This document shows, in pieces, positions 1 through 9,193 of a DNA stretch of 64,000 nt. The stretch comes from Vibrio algarum (GTDB lineage Bacteria > Pseudomonadota > Gammaproteobacteria > Enterobacterales > Vibrionaceae): positions 3,189,012 to 3,253,011 of the forward strand of contig NZ_JAQLOI010000001.1 of assembly GCF_028204155.1 (NCBI RefSeq), in the 5' to 3' direction. Under the pieces are notes generated by a model. The model ran no database searches and was not told the DNA's origin. It worked only from the letters and a program-made list of their open reading frames with translations. A program made the position numbers and the translations under genes. Position 1 is the first letter of the stretch. Each line of letters begins with the position of its first letter.

Positions 1-922
1 CTTGATAACGAATTTCAAAATGCAGTTTTACGTTATTGCTACCAGAACTTCCCATGGTCGCTATTTTTTGTCCTGCTTTAACACTTTGTCCTTCGCTTAC
101 TAGCAAACGGTCGTTGTGGGCATATGCACTTAAATAGTTATCGTTATGTTTCACAATAATTAAATTTCCGTATCCTCGGAGTGCATTTCCAGAGTAAACA
201 ACTTTACCGCTTGCCGTTGAAACAACGGATTGACCACGCTGCCCTGCTATGTCAATCCCTTTATTCCCTTGATCTCCAGTAGAAAACTTCTTAATAACCC
301 TACCCTTTGTTGGCCAAAGCCATTTTGAGATCTTATTATTCTTCGATTCTGGAGTGCTGACAGTTTTGTTAACATTTTGTTTACTCTTAGAATTAACATA
401 CTCCTTTGATTTGCTCTGATCAACACCATTTTTATTGCTCGTTTTGCTTGAGTTTGAATTATTTGAAGTCGATTTTTGCGTATTAGCCGAAGATTTTTTC
501 GCTGACTGAGGTGTTGATTTAGCTTCAGAAACCGATGCAACAGAAGCTCCACCAGTTACAGTACTAGCCGTGGTTACTGATGCCACAGCGACTGCGGAAG
601 ATCCTGAGCCAGATCCTCCATAAGCTGGACTTTTATAAGCTGGCTGCCATAACTTAAGTTTTTGACCCGGTCTAATTGTGTAAGGAGCAGAGAGACCATT
701 GTAACTAACTAGATCATTTACATTCTTATCTGTGACGTATGCTATAAAATAAAGGGTATCTCCTTTTTGCACTTCATAAAAACTTCCCTTATAACTCCCC
801 CTTTCAATGCTATTGTAATCTTTCTTTATACTCGAAACAGGTGCAGGTGAAGTTGCAGCGCACCCAACAAGTACACTGCAAAAAATACTTACAAAAATGG
901 CCAGCTTTATTTCATTTCTCAT
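1..922 (-). CDS. nlpD: NlpD, LysM/LytM lipoprotein activator of amidase (3' end cut by window)
   Basis: Reading the minus strand from the ATG at 922 gives an uninterrupted frame of 307 codons to the window edge, so only the last few residues are missing. It starts with a lipoprotein signal with lipobox VLVGC (Cys21), then a LysM peptidoglycan-binding domain at about residues 48-92, a long Ser/Asn/Lys-rich low-complexity linker, and a LytM/M23-type domain from about residue 200. The usual catalytic His of the H-x-H motif appears replaced (VKLHFEIR), which fits NlpD, a non-enzymatic activator of the septal amidase AmiC in family members. It lies 3 bp after pcm, the usual order; rpoS would be expected next, outside the window. 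Confidence 0.93.
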   Translation of the reverse strand, partial: MRNEIKLAIFVSIFCSVLVGCAATSPAPVSSIKKDYNSIERGSYKGSFYEVQKGDTLYFIAYVTDKNVNDLVSYNGLSAPYTIRPGQKLKLWQPAYKSPAYGGSGSGSSAVAVASVTTASTVTGGASVASVSEAKSTPQSAKKSSANTQKSTSNNSNSSKTSNKNGVDQSKSKEYVNSKSKQNVNKTVSTPESKNNKISKWLWPTKGRVIKKFSTGDQGNKGIDIAGQRGQSVVSTASGKVVYSGNALRGYGNLIIVKHNDNYLSAYAHNDRLLVSEGQSVKAGQKIATMGSSGSNNVKLHFEIRYQ

Positions 923-925
923 GCT

Positions 926-1552
926 TTAGGCTAAATCACCTGCGACTAAAGGCACAAATCGAACAGCTTCGATTGCGGTTGAAATAAATTCGTCACCTCG
1001 CCTTACTATCTTTAACAATTGTTGATTTTCCTCACCAACAGGAATAACTAAGCAGCCATTGTCTGCGAGTTGTGTTAATAACTCTTGAGGTACTTGAGCA
1101 GCAGCAGCAGTAACTACAATAGCATCAAAAGGGGCTTGAGTAGACCAGCCTTTCCAACCATCAGCATGTTTGGTCGATACGTTATAGATATCCAGCAACT
1201 TCAATCGCCTTTTAGCCTCCCATTGCAACGATTTAATACGCTCAACGGAGTACACTTTATCGACTAACTGAGCCAATATTGCCGTCTGATATCCAGAACC
1301 GGTGCCTATTTCTAATAATCTGGAATTTGGCACGAGATCTAACAGCTCAGTCATTTTTGCTACGATATAGGGTTGTGAGATAGTCTGACCATGAGATATT
1401 GGTAAGGCGTTATTATCGTAGGCTTGGTGCATCAATGCCTCTGATATAAAATATTCTCTAGGCACTCGACGGATTGCATCGAGAACTTTGGAACACTCGA
1501 TTCCACTAGAAGATAGAAAGTCTATTAATCCATCTGCTTGAGGGTTACTCAT
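926..1552 (-). CDS. pcm: Protein-L-isoaspartate O-methyltransferase
   Basis: A 208-residue protein of normal family length. It uses S-adenosylmethionine to methylate L-isoaspartyl residues in aged proteins and so starts their repair. The SAM-binding motif LLEIGTGSGYQTA lies near residue 80, and the N-terminal VPREYF and ISQPYIVAKM stretches are typical of Pcm. The start overlaps the surE stop by 4 nt (ATGA-type coupling) and nlpD follows after 3 bp, so surE-pcm-nlpD are probably co-transcribed. Confidence 0.96.
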   Translation of the reverse strand: MSNPQADGLIDFLSSSGIECSKVLDAIRRVPREYFISEALMHQAYDNNALPISHGQTISQPYIVAKMTELLDLVPNSRLLEIGTGSGYQTAILAQLVDKVYSVERIKSLQWEAKRRLKLLDIYNVSTKHADGWKGWSTQAPFDAIVVTAAAAQVPQELLTQLADNGCLVIPVGEENQQLLKIVRRGDEFISTAIEAVRFVPLVAGDLA

Positions 1553-2298
1553 TCCATATCACCTTTTAACCAAGTACCCATACTTGCCAGCGACTCATGT
1601 GCAGTCAAATCGACTTGCATCGGTGTTATAGAAACAAATCCATTCTCTATTGCATAAAAATCGGTACCGATACCAGCGTCTTGTTCTTTGCCTGGAGGCC
1701 CCAACCAATAAACATCTTGACCTCGAGGATCTTGTTGTTTGATCATCGTTTCTGCATGATGACGAGCACCAAGTCTGGTGACTTCTTGCCCTTTTAGTTG
1801 GTTAAAAGGTACGTCAGGGATATTGATATTAAGTAGGCGGTTAGTAGGAATTGGTGATGTTATATGCTGATCGACAATTGCTCGAACAATTTTACCTGCG
1901 GTTTCAAAATGTTGATTTCCTACCAGTGAAAATGCGATAGATTGAACACCAAGAAAATGCCCTTCCATTGCAGCCGCAACTGTACCGGAGTAAAGTACAT
2001 CGTCACCTAAATTAGCGCCGTGATTGATTCCAGAAAGTACTAAGTCTGGCATATCATCTTTAAGTAGCTCATTTAGTGCAAAATGAACGCAGTCTGTTGG
2101 CGTTCCTTGAACTGAGTAAATGTTTTTTTCAATTTCAACAACCCTTAGAGGGTTTTCAAGCGTTAACGAGTTTGAAGCACCAGAACGATTACGGTCTGGT
2201 GCAACAATAATGATTTCAGCTATATCCTTTAGTGAATCGGCAAGAGCCCTGATCCCTTCGGCGTACACACCATCATCATTACTAAGCAGAATCTTCAT
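1549..2298 (-). CDS. surE: 5'/3'-nucleotidase SurE
   Basis: A 249-residue survival protein. It is a metal-dependent phosphatase acting on nucleoside 5'- and 3'-monophosphates and short polyphosphate. The N-terminal metal site LLSNDDGVYAEG and the SGINHGANLGDDVLYSG loop are both visible. It sits 9 bp after truD and overlaps pcm by 4 nt. The cluster truD-surE-pcm-nlpD is conserved in enteric bacteria and vibrios. Nothing unusual is seen. Confidence 0.96.
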   Translation of the reverse strand: MKILLSNDDGVYAEGIRALADSLKDIAEIIIVAPDRNRSGASNSLTLENPLRVVEIEKNIYSVQGTPTDCVHFALNELLKDDMPDLVLSGINHGANLGDDVLYSGTVAAAMEGHFLGVQSIAFSLVGNQHFETAGKIVRAIVDQHITSPIPTNRLLNINIPDVPFNQLKGQEVTRLGARHHAETMIKQQDPRGQDVYWLGPPGKEQDAGIGTDFYAIENGFVSITPMQVDLTAHESLASMGTWLKGDME

Positions 2299-2307
2299 TG
2301 TTTATCC

Positions 2308-3354
2308 TTAATCAAACTGACGCTCTACTGGAATTTCTTCAATCAACTCTCTCACAATAGAAGTCGCAAAACTACCGGAGCTTAAAGAGAATAAAAGAAC
2401 AACCAAGTTGTTTTTTATTTCATAGCTTAGATCGCAAGGCTTAAGCAATACGTCTCGTCGGTCATGACGCATTCTATTGCCGCGTATTAAAGCCATTAAG
2501 TCTGGTTCGGCATCAACGATAGCTTGTTCCGTTTCAAGTGCATTTTCTTTCGTAGGAAGCGCATTATCACCGGCCAACGCGGCTGTTAGGCTTATACTTC
2601 CTGAGCTTAACTCAGCCTGAAACACAGCTATATTAGCTTGATCAACTGTGATAGTGCTATCGGGTTTGGTCACGATATCACCAAGAATAAGCTTGTTAAA
2701 TACACCGTTAATCAATCGAGTAGAAACAATATGGTTAAATATCCAAGAACGCGCTGTCGATAAATAAAGGCTGCGTTTATTTTGGTTTCTAGTTCTGACG
2801 TTATCCCTTCCCCATCGTCTAGCTTCGGATAGATTGCTGCCATCTTGACCAAATCTTTGCGCGCCAAAATAATTGGGTACACCGCTTTCAATTACTTGTT
2901 TTATTCTTGATTCTACATCATCGATATCTGTCACTTCTGACAAAGTAATTTCAAAATCGTTTCCAATTAAATCACCAGGACGGAGCTTACGGTTATGACG
3001 TGCTGTTTCGAGGATTTGAATGCTCGGGTACTGTTCTTCAAACGATGAAAAGTCGGGAGTTTCAGACTTAGGGAGATGAATACTAAGCCATTGCTCTGTT
3101 ACTGCATGCCTATCTTTTAAGCCCGCCCATCCGACATCCTTAGATTTAACCCCACAAACCTTGGCCAATTCATTGGCTACAAAACTGGTGTTCTCACCTG
3201 TTTTACGGATACGGACCATCAAATGTTCACCAGTACCTGAAAATTCGAAACCGAGGTTTTCTCTTACAACAAAATGTTCTGGTATCGCTTTGATTTTCGC
3301 TTTAGACGTCGGCTTGCCATGAAGGTAAGCTAATTCCGCTAGGATATCTGTCAT
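2308..3354 (-). CDS. truD: tRNA pseudouridine(13) synthase TruD
   Basis: A 348-residue pseudouridine synthase that modifies U13 of tRNA-Glu. The catalytic-Asp motif GLKDRHAVT (about residues 78-86) and NYFGAQRFG (about residue 160) are intact, and length matches the family. Its start codon overlaps the ispF stop by 4 nt, so translation is likely coupled to the isoprenoid genes upstream. Confidence 0.95.
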   Translation of the reverse strand: MTDILAELAYLHGKPTSKAKIKAIPEHFVVRENLGFEFSGTGEHLMVRIRKTGENTSFVANELAKVCGVKSKDVGWAGLKDRHAVTEQWLSIHLPKSETPDFSSFEEQYPSIQILETARHNRKLRPGDLIGNDFEITLSEVTDIDDVESRIKQVIESGVPNYFGAQRFGQDGSNLSEARRWGRDNVRTRNQNKRSLYLSTARSWIFNHIVSTRLINGVFNKLILGDIVTKPDSTITVDQANIAVFQAELSSGSISLTAALAGDNALPTKENALETEQAIVDAEPDLMALIRGNRMRHDRRDVLLKPCDLSYEIKNNLVVLLFSLSSGSFATSIVRELIEEIPVERQFD

Positions 3355-3839
3355 TGGTTATCTATCTTCTTTAATATAACAACAGCTTCACATGCGATAC
3401 CTTCTTTCCTGCCGGTAAAACCTAGTTTTTCTGTTGTTGTTGCTTTTACGTTTACATTGCTAACAGACGTTTGTAAGTCTTCTGCAATCGCTTCACGCAT
3501 AAATTGAATATAAGGTAACATTTTAGGGGCTTGTGCAATAATGGTCACGTCTAGGTTGCCAATTTGATACCCTTTTTCCTTTACTAGTCGATATACCTCT
3601 TTCATGAGTTCTCGACTATTAGCTCCCTTCCATTTTTGATCGGTATCGGGGAAATGACGACCAATATCACCTTCAGCTATCGCACCTAAAAGTGCGTCTG
3701 TTAAGGCATGTAGAGCAACATCTCCATCAGAGTGAGCGACTAATCCTTGTTCATAAGGAACAGAAACACCGCCAATAATCACTGGGCCTTCACCGCCAAA
3801 TTTGTGCACATCAAAACCATGGCCAATTCGGATCATCAT
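3351..3839 (-). CDS. ispF: 2-C-methyl-D-erythritol 2,4-cyclodiphosphate synthase
   Basis: A 161-162-residue enzyme of the non-mevalonate (MEP) isoprenoid pathway that cyclises CDP-methylerythritol phosphate with loss of CMP. Metal ligands lie in RIGHGFDVHKF at the N-terminus, and LVAHSDGDVALHALTDALLG is the classic signature. Two ATG codons are adjacent (MM); starting at the second (3836) is equally plausible. It follows ispD by 12 bp, so consecutive pathway steps are encoded side by side. Confidence 0.95.
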   Translation of the reverse strand: MMIRIGHGFDVHKFGGEGPVIIGGVSVPYEQGLVAHSDGDVALHALTDALLGAIAEGDIGRHFPDTDQKWKGANSRELMKEVYRLVKEKGYQIGNLDVTIIAQAPKMLPYIQFMREAIAEDLQTSVSNVNVKATTTEKLGFTGRKEGIACEAVVILKKIDNQ

Positions 3840-3851
3840 TATTCCTTTCGT

Positions 3852-4595
3852 CTAAATTCTATTACAACCGTTCTTGTTGAGCGAAGATATTTCGCCCAGA
3901 TAAAACGCTGCTAGTGCGAGGTCTTCGGGTTGAGTTATCTTAATATTATCCGATCTTCCTGCTACTAATTTGGGTTTACAGCCCTTCCATTCCATTGCAG
4001 ATGCCTCATCGGTAATACGAATCCCTGCCTTCTTCGCACCTTTTAGAGCATGGTATAACGGCTGTACCTTAAACATTTGAGGTGTTAAAGCGTGCCACAA
4101 ATTTTCTCGCTCAACGGTTTTATCGATTGATCCTGAAAGGTCGCTACGTTTCATCGTATCCCTTACAGGTGCCGCTAAAATACCGCCAACAGACCCTGTT
4201 GCAGTAGCTTCTTTGATCAAGTTATTAATATCCGTTAAATGGAAACATGGCCTAGCGGCATCATGCACCAATACCCAGGCATCTGGTTTCTCAGCAACAT
4301 ATAACAAATAGTCGAGACCGGATATAACAGAATCTGCTCGCTCTGAACCTCCAGAGACACATATAACATTATCATTCGATGCCAGAGGTAAGTCGGAAAA
4401 ATATTCATCGCCATCAGAAATGGCAATAATGACCTTATCAATACACGGATGCTCTAAAAGCCTCTCAACCGTGTGTTCCAAGATGGTTTTGTCATGTAGT
4501 TTAAGATATTGCTTAGGAAGATCAGCTTTCATACGACTGCCAACACCTGCAGCAGGGACGATGGCATAAAATTTTGGGGAGTATTGAGTTGTCAT
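3852..4595 (-). CDS. ispD: 2-C-methyl-D-erythritol 4-phosphate cytidylyltransferase
   Basis: A 247-residue nucleotidyltransferase forming CDP-methylerythritol from MEP and CTP. The CTP-binding loop IVPAAGVGSRMKADLPKQYL is at about residues 12-31, and VLVHDAARPC lies in mid-protein. It is slightly longer than the E. coli enzyme because of a short C-terminal tail (SLNKNGCNRI). ftsB lies 13 bp upstream and ispF 12 bp downstream, the standard order. Confidence 0.95.
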   Translation of the reverse strand: MTTQYSPKFYAIVPAAGVGSRMKADLPKQYLKLHDKTILEHTVERLLEHPCIDKVIIAISDGDEYFSDLPLASNDNVICVSGGSERADSVISGLDYLLYVAEKPDAWVLVHDAARPCFHLTDINNLIKEATATGSVGGILAAPVRDTMKRSDLSGSIDKTVERENLWHALTPQMFKVQPLYHALKGAKKAGIRITDEASAMEWKGCKPKLVAGRSDNIKITQPEDLALAAFYLGEISSLNKNGCNRI

Positions 4596-4608
4596 TTACT
4601 AATTTAGC

Positions 4609-4890
4609 CTATTGAGGAGTGTCGCCAATAATTCGATAGAAGGTTTCGCCCTCTTTAACTAATCCAAGTTCATTTCTCGCTCTCTCTTCGATTGCGTCTA
4701 GCCCTTGTCGTAAGTCCTCGATCTCAGCAAACATCTTAGCGTTTCTTTCATACAACTCTTTATTTACTATCTGCTGAACCTCTATCTCACTCACTATATT
4801 GGCATGTTCAAGCATACCGTTCTTTCCCCAAACGAGGGTATAGATCAATAAAGAAAACAGTAGTACTAGTGCAAGAGTTAATAGACGCAC
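4609..4890 (-). CDS. ftsB: Cell division protein FtsB
   Basis: A 93-residue bitopic membrane protein of the divisome that pairs with FtsL and FtsQ. There is one N-terminal transmembrane helix (about residues 3-20), then a coiled coil rich in Glu, Asn and Arg, and the conserved ARNELGLVKEGETFYRI segment. It is the first gene of the ftsB-ispD-ispF-truD-surE-pcm-nlpD run. The roughly 170 bp between it and eno holds the probable promoter. Confidence 0.95.
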   Translation of the reverse strand: MRLLTLALVLLFSLLIYTLVWGKNGMLEHANIVSEIEVQQIVNKELYERNAKMFAEIEDLRQGLDAIEERARNELGLVKEGETFYRIIGDTPQ

Positions 4891-4995
4891 GCTAGATTAG
4901 TCTCGTAGTTTTTATTATAGGATTGATGGGACGTATATATAGCATAAATTGGGGCAAGGGGCGAGAAGACAGGAGCCAAGAATAAAAACACAAAA

Positions 4996-5016
4996 AGCGC
5001 CTCACAAGGAGACGCT
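4996..5016 (-). terminator. Rho-independent terminator of eno
   Basis: On the minus strand an imperfect G+C-rich hairpin (arms GCGTCTC and GAGGCGC) is followed by a T run, about 50 nt after the eno stop codon. It separates eno from ftsB. Confidence 0.75.
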
Positions 5017-5066
5017 TTCAATAAATTTCTATTTCAAAGAATTAAAAATCAAACAATCCTAGTGGA

Positions 5067-6365
<1,299 letters not shown>

Positions 6366-6442
6366 TAATGTTTCCTCTCGTTCATTTGTATGTCAAAACT
6401 AAGAATAACTGCACCTCATGTGCAGCTATTCGGATCCTTGTA

Positions 6443-8083
6443 CTACTTTTCGAGTTCACCGCGCTGATATTCACCAGCCGCTTTTACAAAACCTGCGAAC
6501 AACGGATGACCATCGCGAGGTGTAGATGTGAACTCAGGGTGGAATTGAGAAGCGACAAACCACGGATGATTTGGATTTTCAATTACCTCAACAAGCTTCT
6601 TGTCTGCGGATAGGCCTGAAACTTTTAGACCTGCTTTTTCAATTTGCGGACGAAGATTGTTGTTTACTTCATAACGGTGGCGATGACGCTCATGGATTGT
6701 CGCGCTACCATAAAGCTCTTTTGCCAATGTCCCTTTTTCTAAGTGACATAGCTGAGAGCCAAGACGCATAGTTCCACCAAGGTCAGATTGCTCGGTACGT
6801 TCTTCAACTTTACCTTCACCATCAACCCATTCAGTAATTAAACCGACCACTGGATACTTTGTATCTTTGTTAAATTCTGTCGAATGCGCACCTTCTAGAC
6901 CTGCTACATTTCTTGCAAACTCTATTAATGCCACCTGCATACCTAAACATATGCCCAAATAAGGGACTTTGTTTTCACGAGCATATTTTGCTGCAAGAAT
7001 TTTACCTTCGATGCCTCGATCACCAAAACCACCTGGAACAAGAATAGCATCTAGGCCTGCTAGTGCTTCATCGCCTTTGCTCTCTACATCTTGAGAGTCA
7101 ACGTATTTAATTTTTACATTTAGACGGTTTTTTAGTCCCGCATGTTTAAGTGCTTCGTTTACAGACTTGTACGCATCAGGAAGCTCGATATATTTACCAA
7201 CCATACCGATGGTTACATCAGCCGTTGGGTTCGCTTCTTCATAGATGACTTGTTCCCACTCTGATAAATCCGCATCCGGCGCATCAATACCAAAGCGAGT
7301 ACATACTAGATCATCTAGAGATTGCGCTTTTATTAACTGAGGGATCTTGTAGATTGAATCTACATCTTTCATTGAGATAACCGCTTTTTCTGGTACGTTA
7401 CAGAAAAGAGCAATTTTCTTACGTTCATTGGCAGGGATCATACGATCACTACGACAAACCAAAATATCAGGCTGGATACCAATAGAAAGCAATTCTTTAA
7501 CAGAATGTTGGGTCGGCTTAGTTTTTACTTCACCGGCAGCAGCTAAATAAGGCACTAACGTTAGGTGCATAAACATTGCGTGTTCACGGCCCACTTCTGC
7601 GGCTAACTGACGAATGGCTTCCATAAATGGTAAAGATTCAATATCACCTACAGTACCACCAACTTCAACCAGCGCGATATCATGGCCTTCAGCACCAGCG
7701 TAAACACGGTCTTTTATTGCATTCGTAATATGAGGAATAACTTGAATTGTTGCACCAAGGTAATCACCACGACGTTCTTTACGAAGAACATCGGCGTAAA
7801 CACGACCTGCTGTAAAGTTGTTACGTTTGGTCATCTTGGTGCGAATAAATCGCTCATAGTGACCAAGATCAAGATCAGTTTCTGCACCATCTTCGGTAAC
7901 AAATACTTCACCATGTTGAGTTGGGCTCATAGTACCCGGATCAACGTTGATGTAAGGGTCAAGCTTCATCATGGTCACTTTAAGACCACGAGCTTCTAAA
8001 ATAGCCGCAAGAGATGCTGCTGCAATACCTTTACCTAGTGAGGATACAACCCCGCCAGTAACAAAAATGTAATTTGTCGTCAT
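6443..8083 (-). CDS. pyrG: CTP synthase
   Basis: A 546-residue enzyme making CTP from UTP, ATP and glutamine. The N-terminal synthetase domain begins with FVTGGVVSSLGKGIAAASLA. The C-terminal class I glutamine amidotransferase has its nucleophile in YLGICLGMQ and the His/Glu pair in SQFHPEF. The pyrG-eno pair is a widely conserved arrangement. Confidence 0.98.
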   Translation of the reverse strand: MTTNYIFVTGGVVSSLGKGIAAASLAAILEARGLKVTMMKLDPYINVDPGTMSPTQHGEVFVTEDGAETDLDLGHYERFIRTKMTKRNNFTAGRVYADVLRKERRGDYLGATIQVIPHITNAIKDRVYAGAEGHDIALVEVGGTVGDIESLPFMEAIRQLAAEVGREHAMFMHLTLVPYLAAAGEVKTKPTQHSVKELLSIGIQPDILVCRSDRMIPANERKKIALFCNVPEKAVISMKDVDSIYKIPQLIKAQSLDDLVCTRFGIDAPDADLSEWEQVIYEEANPTADVTIGMVGKYIELPDAYKSVNEALKHAGLKNRLNVKIKYVDSQDVESKGDEALAGLDAILVPGGFGDRGIEGKILAAKYARENKVPYLGICLGMQVALIEFARNVAGLEGAHSTEFNKDTKYPVVGLITEWVDGEGKVEERTEQSDLGGTMRLGSQLCHLEKGTLAKELYGSATIHERHRHRYEVNNNLRPQIEKAGLKVSGLSADKKLVEVIENPNHPWFVASQFHPEFTSTPRDGHPLFAGFVKAAGEYQRGELEK

Positions 8084-8355
8084 GTTTAACCTGAAATTGG
8101 TTGAATGAGGGAAATTGGTGCTGTCTGGACGGGATGTAAATATACCAGAAGCCCTTTATCGCCACAACGTGAAACTTATCACACTTGGTTAATTTATTTT
8201 TTGCTTCAAATCAATTCCCACAATCATAAGCCAACACAGACCCTTCATGCTTATTCTTGGGACAAAGTATAGGCATCGTTACTTCGAACTAGCAAGGTAG
8301 CCTACTACTGGTCCGATCTTACGAAAAATAAGGGACCTCTTTGTAATAAAGATGA
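8084..8355. other. pyrG-mazG intergenic region
   Basis: About 270 bp with no open frame of note. It must contain the pyrG promoter (minus strand). I see no strong hairpin, repeat or known leader motif in it. Confidence 0.5.
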
Positions 8356-9150
8356 TTAACCACCTTTTTTGACAACATCCCACATTGCATCTAATTCATC
8401 CAAACTAAAATCGTCCAATTGTTTTCCTTTCTCACGAACGAGACGCTCTACACCTTTAAAGCGCTTTTCAAATTTATTATTAGCTTTACGTAATGCTACT
8501 TCAGGGTCTTTTCCTAGATGACGAACCAAGTTCACCGTCGCAAATAGAAGGTCTCCGAGTTCTTCTTCAATTGCTTCTTCATTTGGTTCCAATTGAATCA
8601 CTTCATCTAATACTTCATCAAGCTCCTCTTTTACTTTGTCCGCCACTGGCCCAATAGTGTCCCAATCAAATCCATGTTTAGCGCAACGTTTTTGGATTTT
8701 ATTTGCTTTGGACAATGCGGGTAGAGAGGATGGTACAGAGTCGAGAATACTCTCTTCTACCTTACCTAATTGCGCTTTTTCCCTGGCTTTTTCCGCCTCC
8801 CAGTTCGCATTGATTTCAACATCAGACTTGAGAGGGGCATTGGAAAACACATGAGGATGGCGTCTTATCAGCTTTTCGTTCACCGTTTCAACAACATCGT
8901 TAAACTCAAACAGGTTTTGCTCTTTTGCTAATTGGCTATAGAAGACGACTTGAAATAACAGATCACCTAACTCTTCTTTTAAGTTAACCCAATCTTGGTT
9001 ATGTATTGCATCTACTACCTCAAACGTCTCCTCAATGGTATGGGGGATTATCGTTTCAAAGCTCTGTTTAAGATCCCAAGGACAGCCCTTTTCAGGGTCT
9101 CGAAGCGTCGCCATAATAGACTTTAACTCGTCCATTGGATTCGGTGTCAT
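8356..9150 (-). CDS. mazG: Nucleoside triphosphate pyrophosphohydrolase MazG
   Basis: A 264-residue protein with two MazG domains, each carrying the metal-binding EELGDLLF signature (about residues 60 and 200). It hydrolyses NTPs and dNTPs to monophosphates and pyrophosphate. In E. coli it lowers ppGpp and counteracts MazF-mediated death. It lies 43 bp after relA on the same strand, as in E. coli, but no mazEF toxin-antitoxin pair lies between them here. Confidence 0.95.
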   Translation of the reverse strand: MTPNPMDELKSIMATLRDPEKGCPWDLKQSFETIIPHTIEETFEVVDAIHNQDWVNLKEELGDLLFQVVFYSQLAKEQNLFEFNDVVETVNEKLIRRHPHVFSNAPLKSDVEINANWEAEKAREKAQLGKVEESILDSVPSSLPALSKANKIQKRCAKHGFDWDTIGPVADKVKEELDEVLDEVIQLEPNEEAIEEELGDLLFATVNLVRHLGKDPEVALRKANNKFEKRFKGVERLVREKGKQLDDFSLDELDAMWDVVKKGG

Positions 9151-9193
9151 ATTCTACCTTTCTTCATGATTAAATATTGAGCTTTAAAAAGCA

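Noticed and set aside
247..552. 101-residue open frame within the nlpD region
   Set aside because: It is in another frame of the low-complexity linker of nlpD. The true gene is the 922-to-1 frame with lipobox, LysM and LytM domains.
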